Below are positions 14,961 through 22,999 of a stretch of DNA of 24,391 nucleotides, piece by piece. The DNA comes from Pseudomonas sp. (lineage in GTDB: Bacteria > Pseudomonadota > Gammaproteobacteria > Pseudomonadales > Pseudomonadaceae), in NCBI GenBank assembly GCA_029239415.1, contig JAQZAY010000018.1, forward strand, positions 1-24,391, given 5' to 3'. Within the stretch, counting starts at the first letter, position 1, and the number at the start of each line of letters is the position of its first letter. Position numbers and translations under genes: made by a program. The notes beneath the pieces are model-generated. The model was not told the origin of the DNA, did not search any database, and worked only from the letters and a program-made list of their open reading frames with translations.

Positions 14961-16646
14961 AGAATCCATGGCTTCGACAACTTTTCGCAGCTGGGCCTTG
15001 AGCACCTTGCCGGTGGCGTTGCGGGGCAGCGCCCTGGTCTGCATGAACACCCGGGCCGGGACCTTGTAGCCTGCCAGGCGCTGGCCGATGAAGTCGCGAA
15101 TGGCGGCTTCGTCGAGCCCAGGCTCAGCGCGTACCGCCAGTGCCACCACCTCGCCCAGCTGCAGGTCGGGGATGGCGAATGCTGCGGCTTCTTCGACGCC
15201 AGGCATCTCGCAGACACACGCCTCGACCTCCGCCGCCGACACTTTCTCGCCGCCGCGATTGATCAGGTCCTTGACCCGGCCGCTGATGTACAGGAAACCT
15301 TCCTCGTCGACATAGCCGGTGTCTCCGGTGTCGAGCCAGCCGTCACGCAACGCTTGTGCGCTCTCTTCAGGCAGGTTCCAGTACCCGGCCATCAGGGTCG
15401 GTGAGCGCAGCCAGATGACGCCAGGCTGCCCTGGAGGCAGCGCGCGGTCCGGGTGATCGCCGATGCGCAGATCAACGATCGGCAGGGGCCAGCCACAACT
15501 CGCGGGCTTGTAGACAAACTGGTCGCCGCCGATGGCCGCGCCAATGCCGTTGCTTTCCGTCAGGCCGTAGCCACTGCCGCCGATGGCATCGGGCTTGCGT
15601 TCGATCATGCCGGCGAGCAGCGTGCTCGACGATGCGCCGCCGCCCAGGCCGAGGCCGAAGAGACTGGTGGTGTCGGCCCCGCCGAAGCGCGGCGAGGCCA
15701 GCAGCTGCTGCATCATCACCGGCGCGCCGTTGAACTGGGTACAGCGCTCGTCGCGTATCAGGTCGAGCGCGCGCTCGACCTCCCACTTGTACATCAATAC
15801 CAGGCGCCGGCCCGTGCGCAGGGCCAGCAGGAACTGCGCATGCAGGCCGCTGACATGAAACAACGGCACTGCCATCAAGGTCGTGGGAGGCAGGCCACTG
15901 TTGATCACCGCGCCAATGCGCTCGGGCGAGCTGAGTGCGCAGAACGCGCCCTGGAACTCCAGCGCGGTCAGCGCCTGGCAGATCGCCCGGTGGCTTGACA
16001 CCACGCCTTTGGCTCGGCGGGTGGTGCCAGAGGTATAGAGGATCAAGGCCGCACTGTCCGGATTGGGCTGCAGCACCGGTACGGGCCGCCACTGGGCGGC
16101 CAACAGGTATTCGTAGCGGTGGCAGTACGCCGGCAGCGTTTGCCGGGAATCGGACCCCACGACGATGGTGGGCAGCTGCAAGGCGTCCAGATCCGCCAAC
16201 AATACCTGCCTGCGGGTGTCGTCGCAGATCAACAGACGCGCCCCGCTGTCTTCCAGGCCATGGACCAGCTCATCGCGAAGTCCCCAGCTGTTGAGCGGCA
16301 CGCACACCGCACCGCACCGCTGCACGGCGGCGAACGCCACCAGCCAGGCGGGCTGGTTACGCATCGCGATCGCTACGCGCTGGCCAGGCTTGAGGGCGAG
16401 CGTGTCGGACAGCTGCCAGGCCAGGCGGTCGACCTGTTCAAAGTATTGGCCAAAGGTCAGGCGTTGATCCTGCCACACCAGGAATTCTCGATCTCCATGC
16501 ACGCGCCCTGCTTCAAGGGCACTGATCAGGTCGGGAGCGGTATGACGGAAATAGCGTGGGCCGCCCTCGACAGGCGTTTCCACTTCGAACGGTGAGCCTG
16601 GTGCGACCAGCTGCGCCCAGGCACTGTGCCAACGTTGCTCGGTCAT
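14958..16646 (-). CDS. AMP-forming acyl-CoA synthetase (FadD3-like class)
   Basis: The 562-residue product shows adenylation motifs YTSGTTRRAKG (204-214), GYGLTESN (359-366), LDTGDTGY (439-446), RVKDLINRGGEKVS (457-470) and ATGK with the catalytic Lys547. The phosphate loop is unusual: the common 'SGTTG.PKG' reads SGTTRRAKG. It differs from the FATP-type ligase in the other operon in lacking the DR.GDTFRWK signature, so the two likely activate different acids, for example the starting compound and a later ring- or chain-derived acid. The ATG has AGGAG 6 bases upstream and lies 16 bases after the stop of the preceding acyl-CoA dehydrogenase, hence the same operon. Confidence 0.87.
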   Translation of the reverse strand: MTEQRWHSAWAQLVAPGSPFEVETPVEGGPRYFRHTAPDLISALEAGRVHGDREFLVWQDQRLTFGQYFEQVDRLAWQLSDTLALKPGQRVAIAMRNQPAWLVAFAAVQRCGAVCVPLNSWGLRDELVHGLEDSGARLLICDDTRRQVLLADLDALQLPTIVVGSDSRQTLPAYCHRYEYLLAAQWRPVPVLQPNPDSAALILYTSGTTRRAKGVVSSHRAICQALTALEFQGAFCALSSPERIGAVINSGLPPTTLMAVPLFHVSGLHAQFLLALRTGRRLVLMYKWEVERALDLIRDERCTQFNGAPVMMQQLLASPRFGGADTTSLFGLGLGGGASSSTLLAGMIERKPDAIGGSGYGLTESNGIGAAIGGDQFVYKPASCGWPLPIVDLRIGDHPDRALPPGQPGVIWLRSPTLMAGYWNLPEESAQALRDGWLDTGDTGYVDEEGFLYISGRVKDLINRGGEKVSAAEVEACVCEMPGVEEAAAFAIPDLQLGEVVALAVRAEPGLDEAAIRDFIGQRLAGYKVPARVFMQTRALPRNATGKVLKAQLRKVVEAMDS

Positions 16647-16662
16647 GCTGTTCTCCTTTTGG

Positions 16663-17817
16663 TCAGGCGCAGGCCAAGGCCAGGTCGGCGTAGCGCTGAC
16701 ACTGGAAGTCGCGGTCACCCAGGCTCGCCTGAGCGACCCGGATACGCTTGAGGTACAGGCCGACATCGAGCTCGTCGGTGACGCCGATGCCGCCGTGCAT
16801 CTGCACCGCCTCGTTGCCGACCTTGAGCGCGGTATCGCCGGCCTTCCACTTCGCCAGGCTGACCAGCCGCCCGCGCGATGACGCATCGAGATCGCCGTCG
16901 TCCAGTGCCGCAAGCGCCGCCATGACCGCGCTGCGGCTCAACGCCAGGTCCACATGCAACTGCGCGCAGCGGTGCTGCAGGGCCTGGAAGCTGCCGATCG
17001 GGGTATCGAACTGGACGCGGGTCTTGAGGTACTCGAGGGTGGTCTCGAACAGTTGCTCGGCAGCGCCCAGCAGCTCTGCGGCCAGGCACGCGCGGCCACG
17101 GTCCAGCGCAAGGTCCAGGCCGGCCCAACCCTGGCCTGGCTGGCCGAGCAGCGCGCCTGGCCCTACCCGCACCTGCTGCAGCTGCAAGCGCGCGCAATTG
17201 CGAGCGTCGATCAGCGGCAGCGCGCTGCAGGTGAGCCCTGGCGTATCGGCGGGCAGCAGGAACAAGCCGATGCCCTGCTCGTCGCCTGCCTGGCCCCAGA
17301 CCCTGGCGGCCACCACATAGGCGTCAGCTCCCAGGCCATCGAACACCCAGTACTTGTCGCCCTGCAGGCAATAGCCATCGCCGTCGGCCTGGGCCAGCAG
17401 CGCCGTCGCGCGTGGGTCGTGCCGGGCGCCTTCGTCCAGCGCCAGTGCCAGGCGCCGCTCGCCAGTAATGGTCGGTTCCAGCCATTGCTGCTGTTGCTCG
17501 GTGCTGCCGCACAAGTGCAGCAGCGAGCCACTCACCACCACGCTGGACAGCAAGGGCGTGGCCGCGAGGTTGCGGCCGATCGCCTCGAACACCGGCCCCA
17601 GCCCCATGCAACCGAACTCCAGTCCGCCGAACTGCTCGGGAAACGGGATGGCGCTCCAGCCCAGCGCCACTGCATCGCGCCAGACGTCTGGATCGTAGCC
17701 CTGGATGCTGGCCTCGTCGCGCAGCCGACGCTGGGCAGCAACCGGGCTTCGGGCAGCGAGAAAGTCCCGGGCGCTGTCGGCCAGCAGACGTTGCTCGTCG
17801 CTATAGACCAGGTTCAT
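16663..17817 (-). CDS. Acyl-CoA dehydrogenase, non-catalytic-type subunit (no active-site Glu)
   Basis: The 384-residue product has the acyl-CoA dehydrogenase fold, with the FAD-contact segment RVQFDTPIGSFQALQH (267-282) and QMHGGIGVTDE (about 339-349). At the helix where isovaleryl-CoA-type enzymes carry the catalytic Glu (LxxER), this protein reads LDRGRACLAAE, with Gly at the Glu position. The C-terminal position used by medium-chain enzymes is also unsuitable (LGDRDFQ). In steroid-degrading bacteria such proteins pair with a Glu-bearing partner to make alpha2beta2 enzymes (ChsE type). The partner is clearly the upstream gene, whose stop overlaps this start by 4 bases (ATGA), with GGAG 7 bases upstream of the ATG. 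Confidence 0.85.
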   Translation of the reverse strand: MNLVYSDEQRLLADSARDFLAARSPVAAQRRLRDEASIQGYDPDVWRDAVALGWSAIPFPEQFGGLEFGCMGLGPVFEAIGRNLAATPLLSSVVVSGSLLHLCGSTEQQQQWLEPTITGERRLALALDEGARHDPRATALLAQADGDGYCLQGDKYWVFDGLGADAYVVAARVWGQAGDEQGIGLFLLPADTPGLTCSALPLIDARNCARLQLQQVRVGPGALLGQPGQGWAGLDLALDRGRACLAAELLGAAEQLFETTLEYLKTRVQFDTPIGSFQALQHRCAQLHVDLALSRSAVMAALAALDDGDLDASSRGRLVSLAKWKAGDTALKVGNEAVQMHGGIGVTDELDVGLYLKRIRVAQASLGDRDFQCQRYADLALACA

Positions 17818-19019
17818 GGCATCACTCCTTTCTTGGCATCGGGCAGGCCAAGCACGCGCTTGGCGATCACATTGAGCTGGACTTCCGAGGCGCCGCCGGA
17901 AATCGTCAGGGCGTAGCTGTTGAGCCAACTGCGGGTGATCGCCTGCTGAGGCTTGCTGAACGCGTCGCTCTCCCAGCCCATGCCAAAGCCACCCATGAGA
18001 TCGAGCAGTACCTCGAACTTGTCGCGCTCCTGTTCGGTGTGCACCAGCTTCATGATTGCCATCAGGCCGCTGGTGTCTTCACCGGCCTGGGCTGTCTGGC
18101 CCATGCGTTGGACAGTGAGGCCGTAGCAGCGCTCGTTCATCGCGCAGGCGACGGCACGCGCGCGCAGCGCATGCTCGTCCTGATTTCGCGGCGCGGGCAG
18201 GTAGGTCTGCAGCAGGGCCAGCAGGTCGACATGCGATGGCAGGCTGATCTCGCCAAAGGTGGACATGGCCTTGCGCTCATGCTGAAGCAAGCGCTTGGCC
18301 AGGTTCCAGCCGCCATTGAGCGGCCCGATCAACTGGCGCTTGGGCACTTGCACGGCATCGAAGAACACTTGGCAGAAGGCCGACTTGCCACTGATCAGGT
18401 CGATCGGCACGGCCTTTATCCCGGGGCTGCGCATGTCCAGCACGATCAGGCTGATGCCCTCGTGCTTGGGCGCCGACGGATCGGTGCGTACCAGCGCATA
18501 CATCCAGTCGGACTTGTCGCCGTAGGAGGTCCAGATCTTGCTGCCGTCGACAATGAAGTGATCACCGCCATCGCGCGCGCTCATCTTCAGGCTGGCAAGG
18601 TCGGAACCGGCATTGGGCTCGGAGAAGCCTTGGCACCAGCGCACCTCGCCGCGGGCCATCGGCGGCAGCAGGTCACGCTTCTGGTCCTCGCTGCCGAATT
18701 CGAGCAGGACCGGGCCGAGCATCCACACGCCCAGGTTGATCTGTGGCGGGCGACACTTCAGGCGGCGCATTTCCTCCACCAGCACCGCCGCCTGCTCGGC
18801 GCTCAACCCGGCGCCGCCATAGGCTTCGGGCCAGTCGGGGCAGAACCAGCGCTTGTCGCGCATGGCCTCGAACCAGCGCCGTGCATCGTCGCTTGGAAAT
18901 TGTGGGTGTTGCGCGCCCCACACCACATCGCCCTCGCCCATGGCGGTGCGCATCGATGGCGGACAGTTGGCCTCAAGCCACGCCCGGGTGTCGTGCCTGA
19001 ATTGCTCGATGGTGCTCAT
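17814..19019 (-). CDS. Acyl-CoA dehydrogenase, catalytic-type subunit
   Basis: The 401-residue product has FSEPNAGSDLASLK (about 133-146), KIWTSYGDKSD (about 161-171), LLQHERKAM (244-252) with E248 at the isovaleryl-CoA dehydrogenase-type catalytic position, and GGASEVQLNVIAKRVLGLP near the C-terminus. It fits FadE26/FadE29-like subunits. The ATG at 19019 is taken because GAGG lies 8 bases upstream; an ATG at 19025 is only 2 bases from it. The downstream gene overlaps by 4 bases and encodes the Glu-less partner, so the two should be made in equal amounts. The likely reaction is alpha,beta-desaturation of a bulky acyl-CoA in the cytoplasm. Confidence 0.87.
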   Translation of the reverse strand: MSTIEQFRHDTRAWLEANCPPSMRTAMGEGDVVWGAQHPQFPSDDARRWFEAMRDKRWFCPDWPEAYGGAGLSAEQAAVLVEEMRRLKCRPPQINLGVWMLGPVLLEFGSEDQKRDLLPPMARGEVRWCQGFSEPNAGSDLASLKMSARDGGDHFIVDGSKIWTSYGDKSDWMYALVRTDPSAPKHEGISLIVLDMRSPGIKAVPIDLISGKSAFCQVFFDAVQVPKRQLIGPLNGGWNLAKRLLQHERKAMSTFGEISLPSHVDLLALLQTYLPAPRNQDEHALRARAVACAMNERCYGLTVQRMGQTAQAGEDTSGLMAIMKLVHTEQERDKFEVLLDLMGGFGMGWESDAFSKPQQAITRSWLNSYALTISGGASEVQLNVIAKRVLGLPDAKKGVMP

Positions 19020-19031
19020 GATCATGTCCTC

Positions 19032-19047
19032 GGCCCGCCCCCGGGCC
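19032..19047 (-). other. Small hairpin in the 80-base gap between two acyl-CoA dehydrogenase genes
   Basis: GGCCCG and CGGGCC enclose a 4-base loop, 12 bases upstream of the ATG at 19019 and close to its ribosome site. It could tune translation or mRNA processing between the igr-like part of the operon and the following dehydrogenase pair. A 6-bp stem is easily found by chance in GC-rich DNA. Confidence 0.2.
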
Positions 19048-19099
19048 TGCCGGAGGGGTCCTGTTGTCGTTATGTCCGTGCGAGCAGGCCGCCTGGGCC

Positions 19100-20269
19100 C
19101 TAGCGTTGCGGCCGTGGCATGCCCAAACCGAACTGGGCAATCAGTTCGCGCTGTATTTCATTGGTGCCGCCGCCGAAGGTCGTGGTCACCGAAGCACGCA
19201 CCTCGTACTCCAGCTCGCCCTGTAGAAAGGCTGCGGCAGAGCCGCTGCGCAATGCTCCGTTGGCGCCGACGATGGCGGCCAGCCGGCGCAGGATCTCGAT
19301 GGCCGACTCCGAGCCATACACCTTGGTGGTCGAGGCCAGCGCCACGTCGATGCGCTCGCTTTCCAGGTCAGCGGCAATCCGGAAATTGATCAGGCGCATG
19401 GCTTCGAGACGCGTGTAGCACTCGGCCAGCGAGCTGCGCACCCAGGCCTTGTCGATCGCCCGGCGGCCCTGTTCGTCGCGGTTGCGCGCCCAGAGGTAGA
19501 CGCGCCGGAACAGCCCCGCCACCTTGTCCGACCAGGACCCGAGGCCCAGGCGCTCGTGGTTGAGCTGCGCGGTGATCAGTTTCCAGCCGCCATTGAGCTC
19601 GCCCACCAGCATGTCCCGGGGTACGCGCACGTTGTCGTAGTAGGTGGCCGCGGTCGGGTTGCTGGTGGTCGGGATCAGCGTGCTGGAGAAGCCGGGCAGC
19701 TGCGTGTCGAGGATCAGGATCGACACGCCCTTGTGCCGCGCCAGGCCCGGGTCGGTGCGCGCGGCCAGCCAGATGTAGTCGGCCGACTCGGCGCCGGAGG
19801 TCCACAGCTTGTTGCCATTGACCACGAAGTGCCCGTCCTCTGGCCGCGCAGTGGTCTTGAGCATGGCCAGGTCACTGCCGGCGCCGGGTTCGGAATAGCC
19901 GATGGCGAACATGATCTCGCCACCGGCGATGCCCGGCAGGAAACGCTCCTTCTGCAGCGCGCTTCCATAGGCGATCAACGCCGGGCCCACGGTGCTGATG
20001 GTGACGAAGGGCAAGGGCGCGCCCGCGATATTGGCTTCCTCGAAGAAGATCAACTGCTCGGTCGCGGCGTAGCCCTGCCCGCCATGCTCTTTTGGCCAGC
20101 CTACCGCCAGCCAGCCATCGCGGCCCATCTGGCGGACGGTCTGGCGGAACAGCTCGCCGCCCTCCTGGCCGCGCAGTTGCTCACGCAGTTGCGGGGTCAT
20201 CAGGGCCTGGAAGTAGTCGCGCACCTCGCGGCGCAGTGCGTGTTGCTCGGGCGTCAGATCGACGAACAT
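19100..20269 (-). CDS. Acyl-CoA dehydrogenase, catalytic-type subunit (ChsE2/FadE29-like)
   Basis: The 389-residue product shows YSEPGAGSDLAMLKT (about 125-139), KLWTSGAESADYIWLAART (about 154-172), AQLNHERLGLG (234-244) with E239 at the probable catalytic position, and TFGGGTNEIQRELIAQFGLGMPR at the C-terminus. This is the pattern of FadE29-type subunits. Its likely partner is the Glu-less dehydrogenase at 21866-22999, separated from it only by the small MaoC gene and the aldolase, all of which belong to the igr-like set. The ATG at 20269 has GGGAG 6 bases upstream and follows the aldolase stop by 10 bases. Confidence 0.87.
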   Translation of the reverse strand: MFVDLTPEQHALRREVRDYFQALMTPQLREQLRGQEGGELFRQTVRQMGRDGWLAVGWPKEHGGQGYAATEQLIFFEEANIAGAPLPFVTISTVGPALIAYGSALQKERFLPGIAGGEIMFAIGYSEPGAGSDLAMLKTTARPEDGHFVVNGNKLWTSGAESADYIWLAARTDPGLARHKGVSILILDTQLPGFSSTLIPTTSNPTAATYYDNVRVPRDMLVGELNGGWKLITAQLNHERLGLGSWSDKVAGLFRRVYLWARNRDEQGRRAIDKAWVRSSLAECYTRLEAMRLINFRIAADLESERIDVALASTTKVYGSESAIEILRRLAAIVGANGALRSGSAAAFLQGELEYEVRASVTTTFGGGTNEIQRELIAQFGLGMPRPQR

Positions 20270-20279
20270 GGAAGTCTCC

Positions 20280-21458
20280 CTAGGCTGCGCCAAGAATCAG
20301 GCCACTGGTGGGCACGCCCGTCCCGGCGGTCACCAGCACGTTGTGCACATCGTCGACCTGGTTGACGGCACTGCCACGCACCTGGCGGACCGCCTCGGCG
20401 ACGCCGTTCATGCCATGGATATAGGCCTCGCCCAGTTGCCCGCCGTGGGTATTGATCGGCAGCTTGCCGCCGCGGGCGTGATGCCCGGCGCGGATGAATT
20501 CCTTGGCCTCGCCGCGTGGGACCAGGCCGAATTCCTCCAGCTGGGGCAACACGAACGGGGTGAAGTGGTCATAGATCACCGCAGTCTGCAGGTCGTCCGG
20601 GGCCAGGCCGGACTGGCGGTACAACTCGCGCGCGACCACGCCCATCTCTGGCAGGCCGGTGATGTCTTCACGATAGAACGAGGTCATGATCTGCTGGCCA
20701 CTGGTGATGCCCTGCGAGCCGGCCTTGATGACTACGGGCTTGTTCGGCAAGTCACGGGCACGCTCGGCGGAGGTGATCACCATGGCGACCGCGCCATCGG
20801 ATTCCTGGCAGCAGTCGAGCAGGTGCAGAGGTTCGCAGATCCAGCGCGAGGCCTGGTGCTCTTCAAGGGTGATCGGCTTGCCATGGAAGAACGCCGCCGG
20901 GTTGGTCGCGGCGAAGTCGCGCACCGCCACCGCCACCCGGCCAAAGTCTTCCGAGGTGGCGCCATAGGTGTGCATGTAGCGCTGGGCGAACATGCCGACC
21001 CAGGCGGCCGGGGTGTGGAAACCGTGCGGCATGTACCAGCCGTAGTTGACGTTCTCGAAGATCGGCGTTGACGCAAAGCCGTAGGTGCCCGTGCCGAAGC
21101 GGTACCAGGAGCGTTCGTTCATCGCCCGGTAGACCACGACCACCTTGGCCACGCCGGTGGCCACCGCCATGGCGGCGTGCATCACCGGGCCGCAGGCTGC
21201 GCCGCCGCCGTGGGGGACCTGGGAGAAGAACTTGACGTCCTTGCAGCCCAACAGCCTGGCGATCTCGTATTCGGGCACCTTGTCGACCGAATACGAGCTG
21301 AATCCTTCGACCTCGGACGGGTCGATCCCGGCATCCTTGAGGGCGCCAAGGGTGGCTTCGAGGGCCAGGCGCAGTTCGGTGCGCCCGGAGTTCTTGGAAA
21401 ACTCGGTGGCGCCCAGGCCGACAATGGCGGCGCGTCCGCTAAACGATGAATCGGTCAT
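20280..21458 (-). CDS. Ltp2-like thiolase-fold aldolase (side-chain retro-aldol lyase)
   Basis: The 392-residue product has the thiolase fold but lacks its chemistry: the nucleophile position in VPHGGGAACGP is Gly (G86), with C89 displaced by three residues. Y296 in IYDHFT and Y345 in GEAYIHG fall where Ltp2 has its catalytic tyrosines (Tyr294 and Tyr344 as I recall from the Thermomonospora enzyme). Ltp2 cleaves a beta-hydroxyacyl-CoA to a ketone and propionyl-CoA, and works only with a DUF35 partner; here the MaoC-DUF35 protein of the same operon would serve. The ATG at 21458 has GGAG 7 bases upstream, and the gene follows the small MaoC gene by 16 bases. Confidence 0.85.
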   Translation of the reverse strand: MTDSSFSGRAAIVGLGATEFSKNSGRTELRLALEATLGALKDAGIDPSEVEGFSSYSVDKVPEYEIARLLGCKDVKFFSQVPHGGGAACGPVMHAAMAVATGVAKVVVVYRAMNERSWYRFGTGTYGFASTPIFENVNYGWYMPHGFHTPAAWVGMFAQRYMHTYGATSEDFGRVAVAVRDFAATNPAAFFHGKPITLEEHQASRWICEPLHLLDCCQESDGAVAMVITSAERARDLPNKPVVIKAGSQGITSGQQIMTSFYREDITGLPEMGVVARELYRQSGLAPDDLQTAVIYDHFTPFVLPQLEEFGLVPRGEAKEFIRAGHHARGGKLPINTHGGQLGEAYIHGMNGVAEAVRQVRGSAVNQVDDVHNVLVTAGTGVPTSGLILGAA

Positions 21459-21474
21459 CTTCACTCTCCGCCTG

Positions 21475-21894
21475 TCAAGGCAGGATCAGCGCGACCGTAC
21501 CGGTCACGTGATTGCCCATGGAATTCTTGCCGCTGAGGGTCACCTCGACCGTGCTGGTGGCAGGGTCGTGGCGGGTCACGCTGGCGTTGAAGGTCATGCT
21601 GTCGCCGGGATAGTTGGGCGCGCCGAGCTTGATCTTCAGCGATACGAACTGCGCCAGTGGCCCGGCCCAGCCTTCGACGTAACGCTGCACCAGGCCATTG
21701 GTGGTGAGGATGTTCATGAAGATGTTCGGCGAGCCGAGCGCCTTGGCTGCCGCCAGGTCATGATGCCCGGGGAAGTAGTCACGGGTGGCGATCGCACCGC
21801 CGGCGATCAGGCCCACGGTGATCGGGATCACCAGCTCCGGCAGCGCGTCGCCGGGGCGTACGTCTTCAAAGCGCTTGGTGTTCTTCGAGGTCAT
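21475..21894 (-). CDS. Small MaoC-like hydratase subunit (ChsH1-like)
   Basis: The 139-residue product is a single hot-dog domain with RDYFPGHHD (about 38-46) followed by GSPNIFMNILTTNG (about 54-67). This resembles ChsH1-type proteins, which carry the catalytic His/Asp and pair with the MaoC domain of ChsH2 to hydrate bulky 2-enoyl-CoAs. The ATG at 21894 lies 29 bases inside the end of the preceding dehydrogenase gene; the ribosome site is weak (GGGATGGAAAT), as expected for a coupled gene. The matching MaoC-DUF35 subunit is two genes upstream. Confidence 0.85.
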   Translation of the reverse strand: MTSKNTKRFEDVRPGDALPELVIPITVGLIAGGAIATRDYFPGHHDLAAAKALGSPNIFMNILTTNGLVQRYVEGWAGPLAQFVSLKIKLGAPNYPGDSMTFNASVTRHDPATSTVEVTLSGKNSMGNHVTGTVALILP

Positions 21895-22999
21895 ATTTCC
21901 ATCCCAGCTTGTCGTTGTCGCCCAGCCAGTCGCCGAGCCGTTCCAGGCATGCAGCCGATCCTCCCTGGGCAAGGCCCAGGGCACGGCTCCAGTAGAGATA
22001 ACGATGGATCGGGTACGTCAGGTCGACGCCGATACCGCCGTGCACGTGCTGTGCGGTGTGACCGATGCGGTGCCCGGCTTCGCAGGCCAGGTAGGCGGTG
22101 GCCAGGGCTTGCGCAGCGGCCGGCTGGCCGGCGTCGAGCCGGTAGCACAGCTGCCAGAGCGTGCTGCGCAAGGCTTCGAGCGCGATGTGCGCATCCGCCA
22201 TGGCCATCTGCACCGCCTGGAAGCTGCCGATCGGCCGGCCGAACTGTTCACGCTCGTTGACGTAGGCCACGGTGCGCCGGATGTGCGCCTCGCTGACGCC
22301 CAGCTGCAGCGCCGCGAGGGCTGCCTGCGCACGAGGCTCGAGCCAGTCCAGGGCAGCATCGGGCAGCATCTGCTCGGCGCTGATGGACACGCCAACGACT
22401 TCTACGTCGGCAACCGGCTCGCCATGGCTGAGTATCCCGGGTATACGCTCGATCCCGGCAGCGGCGAGATCGAGCAGGACGAGCCTGGGCTGGCCCTGGG
22501 CCTCGGCCAGCACCAGCGCCGCATGCGCCTGGAGGCCGAAGGCAAGCGCCGACACGCGGCCCGTCAGGCGCCAGCCGCCCTTGCAGGCCTCGGCCTGCAA
22601 TGCTGTCCCGCAGGCACTGCTGCGAGCATCGATGCTCAAGCTCAGCATCTGCTCGGCTGCAGCAGCCCGGGCAGCACGTGCCACGCCATCACCCAGGGCG
22701 AAGCGCTCCAGGGTTGCCGCCGCCAGCTGGTGGCGCCACAGCGGCACCTGGGCCAGGGTGCGGCCCTGGGCCTGGAGCACCAGCATCAGCTCGGTCATGC
22801 CCAGGTCATTGCCACCGGCGCGCTCGGGAATGGCCAGGGCGTGCAGCCCGGTGTCCACGCACAGCTGCCAGAGCCCGCTCATCATGGGCTCGCCGCCCTG
22901 TTCCCACTGGCGCAGGCTGTCGTCGTCGCAATGGTCGCTGAACAGCCCGTCGGCCATCTCGGCGATGGCGCGCTGGTCATCGCTCAGTTTGAAGTCCAT
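21866..22999 (-). CDS. Acyl-CoA dehydrogenase, non-catalytic-type subunit (ChsE1/FadE28-like)
   Basis: The 377-residue product starts DFKLSDDQRAIAEMADGLF and has REQFGRPIGSFQAVQMAMAD and HVHGGIGVDLTYPIHRYLYW, both typical of the Glu-less partner in heteromeric steroid acyl-CoA dehydrogenases. The catalytic-Glu helix reads LEPRAQAALAAL, without ER at the expected place, and the middle domain is short and divergent. The likely partner is the Glu-bearing subunit at 19100-20269. The ATG has GGAGG 4 bases upstream and lies 16 bases inside the end of the MaoC-DUF35 gene, and its own end overlaps the next gene by 29 bases. Confidence 0.84.
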   Translation of the reverse strand: MDFKLSDDQRAIAEMADGLFSDHCDDDSLRQWEQGGEPMMSGLWQLCVDTGLHALAIPERAGGNDLGMTELMLVLQAQGRTLAQVPLWRHQLAAATLERFALGDGVARAARAAAAEQMLSLSIDARSSACGTALQAEACKGGWRLTGRVSALAFGLQAHAALVLAEAQGQPRLVLLDLAAAGIERIPGILSHGEPVADVEVVGVSISAEQMLPDAALDWLEPRAQAALAALQLGVSEAHIRRTVAYVNEREQFGRPIGSFQAVQMAMADAHIALEALRSTLWQLCYRLDAGQPAAAQALATAYLACEAGHRIGHTAQHVHGGIGVDLTYPIHRYLYWSRALGLAQGGSAACLERLGDWLGDNDKLGWKYDLEEHQAL

